From: CAYRFE01 sp964423645 [NCBI: uncultured bacterium]
GTDB taxonomy: Bacteria; Macinerneyibacteriota; Macinerneyibacteria; Macinerneyibacteriales
DNA: 32,545 nucleotides
Assembly: GCA_964423645.1 (NCBI GenBank)
Contig: CAYRFE010000034.1
Location: forward strand, 1 to 32,545
Direction of reading: 5' to 3'
The notes beneath the pieces were generated by a model. It made no database searches. It was not told the origin of the DNA and saw only the letters and a program-made list of their open reading frames with translations. The position numbers and the translations under genes were made by a program. Positions within the stretch are counted from its first letter, which is position 1, and each line of letters begins with the position of its first letter. Of this stretch, positions 15,762 through 25,066 are shown one piece after another.

Positions 15762-16217
15762 TTATGGTATCTTCTCCTCATCGCGTATAATCGAATCCAA
15801 ACGGTCACACACATCCCTGATGATGTCATCACAGACTTCCCGTGATACATTTCTCGCCTTCGCTTCTTCCACACCCGCAGATGTCGATAGATCGACTCCC
15901 AAAAGTCCTTTACAATCGCTGCAGGTATGAGCTTCTTCAAATGAATTCATGAATGCGCGAACATTTTCATACACTCGTGTTTTCGACTCAACAGGTTTCG
16001 ATTCATCAAATAACACACATCCCAACACCATGACCGCACCTGTCACCGCACCGCATGTATATTGCTTTCGCCCCATTCCGCCGCCAAATCCGGCCGCGAG
16101 TAACGATGCCTGTTTTGTCGGGACGTCGTAGTGTTCGGAATATGCCATGATAACGGATTGTGCACAGTTATAACCGGTTGTAAAATACTTTATCGCTTGT
16201 TCTGCATGTGTTGCCAT
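15762..16217 (-). CDS. C_GCAxxG_C_C family protein
   Basis: A 151-residue protein of the family named for its conserved cysteines. Visible are YNCAQSV near the N-terminus, the glycine-rich FGGGMGRKQYTCGAVTGAV with the central CGAxxG motif, a CSDC pair after residue 110 and a last cysteine in REVCDDII. The family is thought to be redox-active or metal-binding and often accompanies redox enzymes; its exact role is not established. The ATG at 16217 has AAGGAG five bases upstream; a GTG two codons earlier overlaps that site and is less likely. It appears monocistronic, with its own promoter. Confidence 0.88.
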   Translation of the reverse strand: MATHAEQAIKYFTTGYNCAQSVIMAYSEHYDVPTKQASLLAAGFGGGMGRKQYTCGAVTGAVMVLGCVLFDESKPVESKTRVYENVRAFMNSFEEAHTCSDCKGLLGVDLSTSAGVEEAKARNVSREVCDDIIRDVCDRLDSIIRDEEKIP

Positions 16218-16238
16218 ATCCACTCCTTTGTTCTGATG

Positions 16239-16266
16239 AGTATACGCATAGTGATTGCGGTGTAAA
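16239..16266 (-). promoter_or_regulatory. Putative promoter of the C_GCAxxG_C_C gene
   Basis: TTTACA and TATACT are 16 bp apart on the minus strand, with transcription starting about 15 bases before the ATG at 16217. Repeat A2 begins 10 bp upstream of the -35 box. Confidence 0.55.
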
Positions 16267-16276
16267 TAAAAAAAAA

Positions 16277-16478
16277 TGAACTACCCCGCAGCAAGCTACG
16301 GGGTATCTCCCCAAAAAATACTATATTTGTTCGCCCACCCCAAACCCCTCCCTTTTCTTTTTGGGAGGGGCTTAATTTCTAATATTGTGGGGACTTCGTC
16401 CCCACACCCCTAATAATAACAAAATTATAATAGTGAAGCCGAAGCAAGCTTCGGGGAATTTGACCCATTTAGATTTAA
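16277..16478. repeat. MITE-like intergenic repeat, family A, copy 2
   Basis: The first 103 bp (16277-16379) are identical to 26709-26811. The left hairpin is CCCCGCAGC-AA-GCTACGGGG; next come a CCCCTCCC/GGGAGGGG hairpin and GTGGGGAC/GTCCCCAC; the right hairpin is CCGAAGC-AA-GCTTCGG, ending CCCATTTAGATT. No gene is seen between 16267 and 16549. Confidence 0.8.
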
Positions 16479-16509
16479 TGAGGAGTGTGCGAAAAATTCT
16501 GATTTTTAA

Positions 16510-16533
16510 GGGGAAGGCAGATACGCCTTCCCC
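16510..16533 (-). terminator. Probable terminator of the chemoreceptor operon
   Basis: The 9-bp stem GGGGAAGGC/GCCTTCCCC with a six-base loop lies 16 bp after the stop of the PstS-like gene. On the minus strand it is followed by TTAAAAATC, a poor T-run, so efficiency is uncertain. Confidence 0.55.
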
Positions 16534-16549
16534 CAACTTACAATGATAC

Positions 16550-16969
16550 TTATTTTATATCTCCGACCTTTTTCACGCTGGCGTCTACTTTTGATGCCGG
16601 TATGATCCCCACTGCATTCGGAACCTGTGCAACGAATGACTTGATCTTGTCAGTATCCATTTCTTTGGGCGGTGCGATGACATTACCGCGTATCTTTTCA
16701 TCCGCAAGATACTTTTCGAAATCCGCGGCACTCATACCCATTACCTTTGTATCAACCGATTTCCGCTCTACCGTATCTTTTACCGGCAAAAAAACCACGA
16801 TATGCTTGCCGTTGCTCCATCTTTTTTTATCGCCAAGAACAATCTGTTTCATCATATTCGCTGAAATCGAGGTCTCGGTATTTGCCGGGTTCACAATAAT
16901 CGCAAGATCCTCGGCATAAATCAAACCGGCATAGATAAGCATCATGATTATAAGAATTATTTTTTTCAT
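16550..16969 (-). CDS. Small PstS-like periplasmic substrate-binding protein
   Basis: A 139-residue protein with a signal peptide (MKKIILIIMMLIYAGLIYA) and a short periplasmic binding-protein-like domain: IIVNPANTETSISANMMKQIVLGDKKRWSNG, then a C-terminal VPNAVGIIPASKV block. That pattern is typical of the half-length relatives of the phosphate-binding protein PstS. Full PstS proteins are about twice as long, so this is probably one lobe and may not transport phosphate at all. AAGGAGG lies seven bases before the ATG. It is the last gene of an operon with a porin-like protein and a chemoreceptor, so it may present a ligand to the receptor. No PstCAB genes are nearby. Confidence 0.8.
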   Translation of the reverse strand: MKKIILIIMMLIYAGLIYAEDLAIIVNPANTETSISANMMKQIVLGDKKRWSNGKHIVVFLPVKDTVERKSVDTKVMGMSAADFEKYLADEKIRGNVIAPPKEMDTDKIKSFVAQVPNAVGIIPASKVDASVKKVGDIK

Positions 16970-16981
16970 TGGCTTACCTCC

Positions 16982-18499
16982 TTAAAACGCCAATGCGGTG
17001 TAAATGAGGAGCGAGTTGATATTCAAATCCTCATTTTCGCATCGAGTAAGTGTATACGCAAATTTATAGGAGACATTCGCATTGTGACGAATTTTTAAAC
17101 CATACTCATACACCGTCAATTCCTGCTTATCAAGGCTTCCCGCATATCGTTGCCCAATACCCGCGCCGGTCACAGGATCATATTCGTGATAATAACCCGG
17201 ATACTGTTTAGATGTTCTGAAATATGCCTCACCGGTTTCATAACGCACAAACGGTGTAACGGTAACTGACTGACTGAACGGTATGTCATATGCCAAAAGC
17301 CCGTAATACATGTATGAATTGGGATAGACTTTGTAAAATTCACGCTTAAAACTCCAGGTCTCCTCTGTCTCGTCATTGATCCTTTTGACAATCGTTTCTT
17401 CAGGTGATTTAAATAACTTCTGGTTGGAAAAATTGATAAACATTATCTCACTCATCAGCGTCAAATTACCTTTTACGATTTTCAAATCTGCGCCGAAAAC
17501 ATTTTTCGTATACTCGATCTGTTTGTCTCGATCGCTTGTAAGTTCCGGTAAATACGTTACGGTTGGATTTGCAGTGGTGGCGAGTAATTGTTTATATTCT
17601 TCTCCATATCTGACTTCTTTACTCGTATAGCCCGATGCACCGATCGAAAATTCCTTGAAGGCTCGTCCTTGGAATTTCCAGTTCAAGCGTCCGTTCAATG
17701 ACTTGCTGTCATTCGAATCCATGTTCACCATATGTGCAAAGGTCTCACCGTTTGCGATACCTGCATAATATTGCAACGTCGAATGCGAGAACAAAAATTT
17801 GCCCGAAAATTCAATACCGGCGAGTGTGGTCGGAATATAATGGAACATAAACGGAATCTTCGTATTGATAAGTGCCGGTTGACCGTGGTCAAGATTCCAT
17901 ATACCGAACGGTGTTAAAAATTGACCGGCTTTGATCGACAACGAATCACTTGCTGAACGTTCGATATACGCACGTTCAATCGCTAAACTACCCCAATTGT
18001 ATGACTTCCAGTTGATGTCGTCAATAACGGTCGTATTGATCGGCAAATATCGCAAAAAATATTTTCGATAGAAAAGAATACCATTTGCAGGATTCCCGCC
18101 TACATACACCGGATCATATCCGAACAACGTCGGTTCGGTAGTTGACGGTCGTCCTGCGGGATAATAACTCAACTTCACTTCCATAAAACCGCGATATTTC
18201 TCTACCGGTTCAAAAAGAAAGTAAAGATTAAGATCGCTCGCGGCAAAATACGAGTTCTCGGTAAGCCATTCTTTCTGCAGTGCGGTTTCATTTTCAAAGG
18301 AAAATTTGTTAAACGATACTCCCATAAAACCAAATATCTTAAACTTTTGCTCCTGTTGCTCATCCTGCTTGTACTGCAACATTTCAAGTTGTGTTTTCAA
18401 ATCCTCAATGTCCTTTTTCATAGTCTCGGTATCGTCAGCAACAACAATACCTATCAAGAATACTACAGATAACGCAAAAGTAACCAACAAATGCCTCAT
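16982..18499 (-). CDS. Outer-membrane beta-barrel (porin-like) protein
   Basis: A 505-residue exported protein. A signal peptide (residues 1-21, ending VVA) leads to a coiled coil at about 24-50 (MKKDIEDLKTQLEMLQYKQ), as in porins anchored to the cell wall or assembled as trimers. The remainder alternates aromatic and polar residues in strand-like segments, and the chain ends in phenylalanine (YTALAF), the usual outer-membrane assembly signal. The transported solute cannot be told. AAAGGAGG precedes the ATG. It lies between the chemoreceptor gene (10 bp) and the PstS-like gene (12 bp), which suggests that uptake through the barrel and sensing are coupled. Confidence 0.8.
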   Translation of the reverse strand: MRHLLVTFALSVVFLIGIVVADDTETMKKDIEDLKTQLEMLQYKQDEQQEQKFKIFGFMGVSFNKFSFENETALQKEWLTENSYFAASDLNLYFLFEPVEKYRGFMEVKLSYYPAGRPSTTEPTLFGYDPVYVGGNPANGILFYRKYFLRYLPINTTVIDDINWKSYNWGSLAIERAYIERSASDSLSIKAGQFLTPFGIWNLDHGQPALINTKIPFMFHYIPTTLAGIEFSGKFLFSHSTLQYYAGIANGETFAHMVNMDSNDSKSLNGRLNWKFQGRAFKEFSIGASGYTSKEVRYGEEYKQLLATTANPTVTYLPELTSDRDKQIEYTKNVFGADLKIVKGNLTLMSEIMFINFSNQKLFKSPEETIVKRINDETEETWSFKREFYKVYPNSYMYYGLLAYDIPFSQSVTVTPFVRYETGEAYFRTSKQYPGYYHEYDPVTGAGIGQRYAGSLDKQELTVYEYGLKIRHNANVSYKFAYTLTRCENEDLNINSLLIYTALAF

Positions 18500-18509
18500 A
18501 CGTCCTCCT

Positions 18510-20435
18510 TTACTCTTTGATCGTCAAAGATCGTTCTTCCCCGCCTTCAGTTCTATACGTAAAACGATTAATTTTCCCGCTCATTTCAGCCGCAACACGT
18601 GTAAGATCAATAACTCGTTGGGTCAATCCGGAAATTTGTCCTGAAATAATATTTGCAGTGTCAGACACCGATTCGATCCCTCCGTAAAATTCTTGTGTTA
18701 TGGTACCGATATTTTTTATTTCTGAAATAACTCTGTTCATCTTTTCCATTGTTTGCACAATGTTATTTGAGAGAATTTGTAACGCATCGACGGTCTGCGT
18801 GACATACGTTCGCCCTACTCCCACGTTTTCAAGAGATGTATCCATAGAACGAATCGCCGCAGAGGTCTTTACATCGATGTTCGTGATAATATTCTCAATT
18901 TCCCCTGCTGATGATGCGGTTTTTTCGGCAAGTTTTCGCACTTCATCGGCAACAACCGCAAAACCTTTTCCTGCTTCTCCTGCCCGTGCCGCCTCGATGG
19001 CCGCATTGAGCGCCAGCAAATTGGTCTGATCAGATACGTCTTTTATCAATGTCAGCATATCGTTGATCGCATTTATCCATGTTCCCAATTCATTGAGATC
19101 TTTACTGGTTCGCTCAACCGACGATTCTATGGTCATCATTTGTTTTTGCATGGTATCCACAGTATTCATTGACTCAGACACCGTCGATTGCATAGTATTA
19201 TTTGCATCAAGAACGGTTTGCGATTCATCATTCACCTCAGTGATTTTCAAATTCACCTGTTCCATGTCACTCGCCATTGAAACCAATGTCTCGTTTTGTT
19301 GCATCGCCATCGCATCGATCTCTTTACTGTCATTATTGAGCTCACCCGTTGAAACGGTTATGTCCTGCGAAGCAAATGATACGGACGCAATGATGGTTTC
19401 AATTTGGTCCGTGAATTTATTGAACGCCCCCGCCAATTGCGCGATCTCTTCGTCATAGTTGGGTAATATTTCTATACGCCGGGTAAGATCCCCCTCGCCC
19501 TCCGAGATGTTCACAAGTGATTGCGTGACATTGCGTATCGGTTTTACGATCGATCCTGCGATCAGACCCGTGACGGCAATACTTAAAATGAACGCAAATA
19601 AGAAAGAAATATACAACACGGTCCTCACCGTGAACAATGTCGAGTAAATATAGGATTTTTTCACTGCTCGATATAAGGACCAGCCATTGTCAAGCTTTGC
19701 ATATTGTGCGTATTTGACGGTCCCGTCGTAATCTTTATACACAAAAAGACCTTTATATTCTTTGAGACCTAATTGATCTATCGTTGTCGCAAGCACTTTT
19801 TTTCCGTCTCTGTGTTCTACCACAAGACCTGCATTGTTGACGACTATTATCTCCGCTACGGCGTTTTCATCACGGAAATCTTTAAAAAACTCATCCAATC
19901 GAATCGCAAAAAGTAATGATCCGCTGTATAGTCCGAATTCAAGAACAGGAACGGTCATAACAATATAGTTGGATTCTTTCCCCTGAAAAGTAAACTGCAT
20001 ACTCGAATGCCCTTCCTGTAAACCGGTGAGCGTCTCTTTGAGAATGTCAGGCAATTTTTCACTGATCTTGTCGTTCGCCGTTATGACACTCAGATCGCCG
20101 GCACTGCCGAGAAGCGCTACCGTTTCAATGATCCCGTTTGAATCGGTGACTATCTGCTCGAGCGCATTCGAAACCATTCCTTTTGTCATTTCGTCATTCA
20201 CGGTGAGGGCTTCGGTATAAATTGCATTTGAGGCATAGGCTTGTGCTGTTTTCACAAACGTTTGTACCTTCAGATCTGCAGCTTTCTTTGTGTCTGCCGT
20301 CTGGCTTTTTAACATTTCAGCAGTTCGATTGAAAAGTGAACTTCCCAACACGATCTGCAAAAACACACCCATTACGATCATGACCCCAAGCATCATTCCG
20401 TTCACTGAGAAAATCAGCCTTTTACGCAGTTTCAT
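18510..20435 (-). CDS. Methyl-accepting chemotaxis protein
   Basis: A 641-residue chemoreceptor. Transmembrane helix 1 is at about residues 8-32. A periplasmic sensor of roughly 240 residues, probably dCache-like, follows ([50 protein letters not shown]). Transmembrane helix 2 (about 272-297) leads to a HAMP domain starting at VKPIRNV, then the signalling domain with the conserved hairpin tip [18 protein letters not shown] and [18 protein letters not shown]. The ATG at 20435 is chosen because AAGGAGG lies directly upstream; seven more in-frame codons precede it without a site. It is the first gene of the operon with the porin-like and PstS-like genes. No clear promoter was found. Confidence 0.95.
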   Translation of the reverse strand: MKLRKRLIFSVNGMMLGVMIVMGVFLQIVLGSSLFNRTAEMLKSQTADTKKAADLKVQTFVKTAQAYASNAIYTEALTVNDEMTKGMVSNALEQIVTDSNGIIETVALLGSAGDLSVITANDKISEKLPDILKETLTGLQEGHSSMQFTFQGKESNYIVMTVPVLEFGLYSGSLLFAIRLDEFFKDFRDENAVAEIIVVNNAGLVVEHRDGKKVLATTIDQLGLKEYKGLFVYKDYDGTVKYAQYAKLDNGWSLYRAVKKSYIYSTLFTVRTVLYISFLFAFILSIAVTGLIAGSIVKPIRNVTQSLVNISEGEGDLTRRIEILPNYDEEIAQLAGAFNKFTDQIETIIASVSFASQDITVSTGELNNDSKEIDAMAMQQNETLVSMASDMEQVNLKITEVNDESQTVLDANNTMQSTVSESMNTVDTMQKQMMTIESSVERTSKDLNELGTWINAINDMLTLIKDVSDQTNLLALNAAIEAARAGEAGKGFAVVADEVRKLAEKTASSAGEIENIITNIDVKTSAAIRSMDTSLENVGVGRTYVTQTVDALQILSNNIVQTMEKMNRVISEIKNIGTITQEFYGGIESVSDTANIISGQISGLTQRVIDLTRVAAEMSGKINRFTYRTEGGEERSLTIKE

Positions 20436-20668
20436 CGTCTTCCTCCTTAACAACAAGAATAACCAACACGTATATAAGAATCCAAAAACATGATATAATC
20501 AACTGATAAAGTATCAGGTAATATTAAACATTAGAAACTTATTCGGTTCGCCAGGCGAAGCACTCGACTCGCATCATTTTTGTCGATATGATATGATCAA
20601 AAAAGTATACATCGGAACAATACCGCCGTTCAAATGTTATTCCAACATGGTGAGACTCATGCACACAG

Positions 20669-20697
20669 TTGACAATTTGGTATTTTCAGGCTATTAT
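20669..20697 (+). promoter_or_regulatory. Promoter of the nitrilase-rarA-tpiA operon
   Basis: A perfect TTGACA and TATTAT are 17 bp apart. Transcription would start near 20704, about 33 bases before the ATG, with AAGGAAAGGA in the leader. The rest of the gap back to 20436 holds nothing else I can support. Confidence 0.7.
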
Positions 20698-20736
20698 TGC
20701 GATGACGTAATATAAGGAAAGGACAAACTATTTGTT

Positions 20737-21516
20737 ATGAAAATCGGTATTTTTCAACTTGATACCGCGTTTGAGAATTTACATGAGAACAAACGTTTTA
20801 TTGAGTCGACTTTATCACACAGTACCGCATCCCTCGTTTGTGCTCCCGAACTTTTTAACACAGGATATGTTCTTTCTCAGATACGCGAGCGTGCACGCAA
20901 TGCACATGCGATACTTGAATGGTTTTCTCAACTGGCAACGACCTATACAAAAACTATCGCATTGGGATCGATCGCTGAAATTGACAACGGCTTACTCTAC
21001 AATACCGCATACGTATTCGGGCCAACGGGCTCAATCCTCACCAAATATCGAAAAATTCATCTTTTCACACTCACGGGAGAAGATACTCACTTTGCACCGG
21101 GGAATGAGATTGTCACTTTTGATGTGGACGGTTTCAAAATCGGATGTGCGATCTGCTATGATCTCCGTTTTCCCGAGTTATTTCGCATTTTAAGGATCAA
21201 AGGAGCGGATGCGGTCATCATACCGGCTAATTGGCCGAAACCGCGCGTCGAACACTGGCTTGCATTGGGCAAGGTACGTGCAATTGAAAATCAAATGTAC
21301 AGTATCGGCCTCAACAGAGTCGGAACAGATGATGAAAGCGTCTTTACCGGTTCATCGTTCATATTCAGCCCGCGAGGTGAATCAATTCTGGAGATAGGTG
21401 ATACGACCGGTTATTTTGAATGCGATCTGCACAAGGATCTCGTGCAATCATCACGCACACGGTTAGATTCTTTTCGAGACAGAAAGCCCGATATTTATGC
21501 AAAGGAGGGGCTATGA
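20737..21516 (+). CDS. Carbon-nitrogen hydrolase (nitrilase superfamily amidase)
   Basis: A 259-residue member of the nitrilase superfamily. The catalytic triad is visible as Glu38 (CAPELFNTGY), Lys106 (KYRKIHLF) and Cys140 (GCAICYDLRFPELFR). The LRFPELFR and LFTLTGEDTHFAPG segments resemble omega-amidases of the Nit2/YafV group, which hydrolyse alpha-ketoglutaramate and related amides; other amide substrates are possible. It is the first gene of a six-gene operon and ends in an ATGA overlap with the zinc-ribbon gene. It is cytoplasmic, with full length for the family. Confidence 0.92.
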   Translation: MKIGIFQLDTAFENLHENKRFIESTLSHSTASLVCAPELFNTGYVLSQIRERARNAHAILEWFSQLATTYTKTIALGSIAEIDNGLLYNTAYVFGPTGSILTKYRKIHLFTLTGEDTHFAPGNEIVTFDVDGFKIGCAICYDLRFPELFRILRIKGADAVIIPANWPKPRVEHWLALGKVRAIENQMYSIGLNRVGTDDESVFTGSSFIFSPRGESILEIGDTTGYFECDLHKDLVQSSRTRLDSFRDRKPDIYAKEGL

Positions 21517-22247
21517 AACCCTGCATGTATTGTAAACACGAGAATCCCGAGAATGCACGATACTGTGAGAATTGCGGTATGCCTCTGGATAAAAACAATA
21601 AGGTCGTGTGTTCGGAATGTAATAGAATGATTCGAAACGATTTTAAATTTTGCCCGCACTGCGGAGCAGGGATTGTACATACGGCACATTGCGCAAGTTG
21701 CAATGTACTCCTTGACCCCGGAGATCGTTTCTGCAAAAACTGCGGACATGCGGTGACTGATACCACGAAATCGCCTGTTTTTAAGCGTGAAGATCCTGCC
21801 ACGGTGATTAATCAATTCGCCGATATATTACTCGATACGACCATGCCCCCCCCTTCAGATATTTTTAACTCACCGGACTCTTCAAAAGACGAACCCTCTG
21901 TTACCCAACAGATGACTAAAATCGTGACTGCCGAAGAAGCACAAAATGATCCCAATTTATTTATTGATTTTTGTTTGCAGGAAGGATTACAAAAAATGAC
22001 CGACGGCGATTATAGAGAAGCGGTCAATCATTTTAACAAAGGCGTCGGCGTTCTTATTAAAAACGGGTATGATAAAAAAGAAGATCGCCGATTGATTCAA
22101 TATTACATAAATCGGGGCATCGCTTTTAAAAGTCTTAACGATTCGGAACGCGCGCAGGATAATTTTCGCCGTGCACTTATGTATGCACAATCAATATTTG
22201 CGGTCAATGAGGTTGAGACAATACGCCGATTAATGGCAGAAGGTTGA
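21513..22247 (+). CDS. Triple zinc-ribbon protein with TPR-like C-terminus
   Basis: A 244-residue protein. Three successive zinc ribbons occupy about residues 4-75: CMYC/CENC, CSEC/CPHC and CASC/CKNC, each a CxxC pair separated by some 13-15 residues. A low-complexity, proline- and serine-containing linker follows, then a helical region (about 150-240; GDYREAVNHFNKG and YINRGIAFKSLNDSERAQDNFRRAL) that reads as TPR repeats. The ATG overlaps the amidase stop (ATGA) and has AAAGGAGG ahead. It probably serves as a scaffold; no enzymatic motif is seen. Confidence 0.82.
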   Translation: MKPCMYCKHENPENARYCENCGMPLDKNNKVVCSECNRMIRNDFKFCPHCGAGIVHTAHCASCNVLLDPGDRFCKNCGHAVTDTTKSPVFKREDPATVINQFADILLDTTMPPPSDIFNSPDSSKDEPSVTQQMTKIVTAEEAQNDPNLFIDFCLQEGLQKMTDGDYREAVNHFNKGVGVLIKNGYDKKEDRRLIQYYINRGIAFKSLNDSERAQDNFRRALMYAQSIFAVNEVETIRRLMAEG

Positions 22248-22251
22248 TATA

Positions 22252-23052
22252 ATGAAGTATTTTACACTAATTATTATGCTTTTCACCTCACTTGTAATAT
22301 ATGCACAAGAGGAGCCCCCTGTAGTTGACACACAGGAAAAAACGATTGAAAAACGGATCGTTCCTCTCCCGATATCAACAGTGGCCTTCACTGTCGGGGA
22401 ACACATGGAATTCAGTATCGAATTTGAAGGTGTCAGCGCAGGAATGGCTTCGTTGACCGTTCAAAGCCTTAAAGACTTCAACGGAATAAAAAGTTATCAT
22501 TTTGTCAGTCGTGCCAAATCAGCTCCCTTTTATTCATGGCTATATTCGGTCGATGACAGGATCGAATCGTATATGGATGCTGAAAAACTCCGTTCTTTAA
22601 AAATTATCAAAAAAATTCGTGAAGGCAAATATAAACGTGACGATAGTATCACGTTCATGCAGGATCAACAAAAAGTCGAAAAAGTAACCAATAAAAAACC
22701 TCCGGAACAATTCGACACATGGCCGGATGTGCTAGATATACTCAGTGCATTTTTCATTGCGCGTGCGATTCCTTTAGAGGTGGGAAAATCGTTTGAACTT
22801 CCGGTATACGATATTGAGAAAACGTATGCATTAAAAGTTGATGTTCTCGCGAAAGAGACGATTCGCACTCGCCTCGGAAAAATGGAAGCGTTTAAAGTGC
22901 GTCCCGACCTCAAATCCATGGGCCTTTTTAAACATAAAGGGAAAATCGATTTATGGGTGTCGGCAGACGGAAGATGTATCCCTCTTCTTCTCAGAAGCAC
23001 TATATTGGTCGGCGCGATAGAAGCTGTGTTGGTGAAATACGAGGTCAAATAG
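22252..23052 (+). CDS. DUF3108 domain periplasmic protein
   Basis: A 266-residue exported protein. The signal peptide (about residues 1-18) ends at YAQE. The body matches DUF3108: GEHMEFSIEFEGVSAGMASLTVQ near the start, KSYHFVSRAKSAPFYSWLYSVDDRIESY in the middle and a C-terminal KIDLWVSADGRCIPLLLRS. Such proteins are predicted beta-rich, periplasmic or outer-membrane associated; their function is not settled. It starts four bases after the zinc-ribbon gene, and its stop overlaps the rarA start by one base. Confidence 0.88.
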   Translation: MKYFTLIIMLFTSLVIYAQEEPPVVDTQEKTIEKRIVPLPISTVAFTVGEHMEFSIEFEGVSAGMASLTVQSLKDFNGIKSYHFVSRAKSAPFYSWLYSVDDRIESYMDAEKLRSLKIIKKIREGKYKRDDSITFMQDQQKVEKVTNKKPPEQFDTWPDVLDILSAFFIARAIPLEVGKSFELPVYDIEKTYALKVDVLAKETIRTRLGKMEAFKVRPDLKSMGLFKHKGKIDLWVSADGRCIPLLLRSTILVGAIEAVLVKYEVK

Positions 23053-24287
23053 TGTCTCTTTTTGAACCGCAGTATAAACCACTTTATGAAATACTTCGCC
23101 CGTCAACCTTAGACGATTTTTTAGGACAGCCTCATCTTACCGGCGAAAAGGGATTTATACGTGCAATGATACAAAACGGGAAACCGTTTTCGCTTTTGAT
23201 GTACGGCCCTCCGGGAACCGGGAAAACAACTCTTGCCAGAATCATTGCACAGTCTTTTGACGCGGTATTTATCTATTTCAATGCAGTTGAATCATCAACT
23301 GTTGATATTAAAAAAACAATCCAAACCGAATGCGTCGGCGGCATCAACATTCTTTTCGTTGATGAAATTCACCGTTTCAATAAGACGCAACAAGCATTAT
23401 TTCTTCCTTATATCGAATCAGGTAAGATCATACTTATCGCCACGACAACAGAGAATCCCGCTTTCTCGGTGATAAGCCCGTTGCTTTCACGATTAAGAAT
23501 GATTCGTTTTGAAAAGCTTGATCTTTCTGCACTCTCAACACTGCTGGTAAAAGGTTCGGAAAAGATCGGGACGACACTTAACGGGGAAATACATGACATG
23601 ATTCTTGATTTCTCCGACGGCGACGGGAGAACCGCCTTACTTTTACTTGAACACGTATCCGCATTACAGATGCAATTTTCTGATATTTCGATCGAAGAGA
23701 TTCGCACAACTCTTTCAAAAAAAATGCTTCTTTCCGATAAAAACAGTGACTTTTTCTACAATTATCTCTCGGCACTTCATAAATCATTACGCGGTTCCGA
23801 CGCCGATGCGGCAGTATATTGGGTAACGGTTATGATCGATTCCGGTATGGACCCCCGCGCGATCGTGCGTCGCATGATCGCAATGGCATCAGAAGATATA
23901 GGATTAGCAGATCCTAATGCCGTGCACGTTGCTCTTTGTGCATGGCAAGCTCTTGAAGCATTAGGCGTGCCCGAGGCCACTCTTAATATCATCCAAACAG
24001 CAATATATCTTGCACTTGCACCGAAAAGCAACAGCGTTGCGACATCATTACAAAAGGCGCGCAATGCAATAGCACAATTCGGAACACTTCCCGTGCCATC
24101 ATCGATCTCATCCGCCACTCATTCGTATCGTTACCCGCATGACTATGAAGACTATCTGATCCCTCAAGATTATTTGCCGCAGGAGATCACGACACACACG
24201 CTTGTTACATTAAATGACCATGGAAAGGAAAAAGCATTTCGCGAACGTTGGGAATATATAAAGGCACACATTCGAAATAAGGAGTGA
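23052..24287 (+). CDS. rarA: Replication-associated recombination protein RarA (MgsA), AAA+ ATPase
   Basis: A 411-residue AAA+ ATPase related to clamp loaders, acting at stalled replication forks. Walker A is GPPGTGKTT (52-60), Walker B is LFVDEIHRFNK (Asp104, Glu105), sensor 1 lies in ATTENPAFSV, and the start RPSTLDDFLGQPHL is typical. The C-terminal part (SALHKSLRGSDADAAVYW, RMIAMASEDIGLADP) is the MgsA tetramerisation region. I chose the GTG at 23052, which overlaps the upstream TAG by one base and has GAGG seven bases ahead, because it gives the family N-terminus; the frame remains open upstream within the DUF3108 gene. Confidence 0.95.
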   Translation: MSLFEPQYKPLYEILRPSTLDDFLGQPHLTGEKGFIRAMIQNGKPFSLLMYGPPGTGKTTLARIIAQSFDAVFIYFNAVESSTVDIKKTIQTECVGGINILFVDEIHRFNKTQQALFLPYIESGKIILIATTTENPAFSVISPLLSRLRMIRFEKLDLSALSTLLVKGSEKIGTTLNGEIHDMILDFSDGDGRTALLLLEHVSALQMQFSDISIEEIRTTLSKKMLLSDKNSDFFYNYLSALHKSLRGSDADAAVYWVTVMIDSGMDPRAIVRRMIAMASEDIGLADPNAVHVALCAWQALEALGVPEATLNIIQTAIYLALAPKSNSVATSLQKARNAIAQFGTLPVPSSISSATHSYRYPHDYEDYLIPQDYLPQEITTHTLVTLNDHGKEKAFRERWEYIKAHIRNKE

Positions 24288-24292
24288 TATGT

Positions 24293-25057
24293 ATGAGACG
24301 CATACTCATTGCAGGAAACTGGAAAATGTTCAAAAATCATGCCGATGCATTACAACTGTCACGAGATGTTGACGCATCTCGCTCTGACTATCCCAATGTG
24401 GATATTGCAATATTCCCGCCCTTTGTATATCTTTCGGAAATACTTCACGCTCGCACGACAGATATGATCGTCGGTGCACAAAACATGCATTGGGAAAAAG
24501 AAGGTGCCTATACCGGTGAAATATCGCCGATGATGCTCTCATCTCTGGGCATTCATCATGTTTTGATCGGTCACTCGGAACGCAGACTGTTTTTCGGAGA
24601 AACAGATACAAGTGTCAATCGCAAGATCGCATCTGCCCTTGAATCTAATCTACTCCCTATCGTGTGCGTCGGTGAGCGTTTAGAAGAACGTGAAAAAGGT
24701 ATCACCATGGAAATTGTCGGTAAGCAGATAAAAGAATTGTATTTCGGTTTTTCTGAAGAACAGGCCCGTCGGATTTGCATCGCGTATGAACCGGTATGGG
24801 CGATCGGGACCGGTAAGAATGCGACTCCCGAAGAAGCCGAAGAGGTACATGCAGAAATTCGTGATCTCACCAACAGATTGTATGGCAGTGATTTTGCCGG
24901 TAGCGTACGAATTCTTTACGGCGGAAGCGTTAAACCGGAAAATGCTGAAGGCCTTTTGGAACAAGCCGATATCGACGGAGCATTAATCGGAGGAACATCA
25001 TTAAAGGCTCAGGATTTTCTTTCCGTATGTAAAACCGCCCATGTTATTAAAAAATAG
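24293..25057 (+). CDS. tpiA: Triosephosphate isomerase
   Basis: A 254-residue glycolytic enzyme that interconverts dihydroxyacetone phosphate and glyceraldehyde 3-phosphate. Catalytic residues are Asn9 and Lys11 (AGNWKMF), His94 (IGHSERR) and Glu166 (AYEPVWAIGTGK, which includes the mobile loop 6). The phosphate-binding YGGSVKPENA is present. The ATG at 24293 has AAGGAG eight bases upstream; an in-frame GTG three codons earlier overlaps that site. It follows rarA by five bases. Unusually, no other glycolytic gene adjoins it. Confidence 0.98.
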   Translation: MRRILIAGNWKMFKNHADALQLSRDVDASRSDYPNVDIAIFPPFVYLSEILHARTTDMIVGAQNMHWEKEGAYTGEISPMMLSSLGIHHVLIGHSERRLFFGETDTSVNRKIASALESNLLPIVCVGERLEEREKGITMEIVGKQIKELYFGFSEEQARRICIAYEPVWAIGTGKNATPEEAEEVHAEIRDLTNRLYGSDFAGSVRILYGGSVKPENAEGLLEQADIDGALIGGTSLKAQDFLSVCKTAHVIKK

Positions 25058-25066
25058 GAGGCACCA

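Noticed and set aside
20593-20715. Plus-strand open frame of 40 codons before the amidase gene
   Set aside because: It has no ribosome-binding site, and the consensus promoter of the amidase operon lies inside it.
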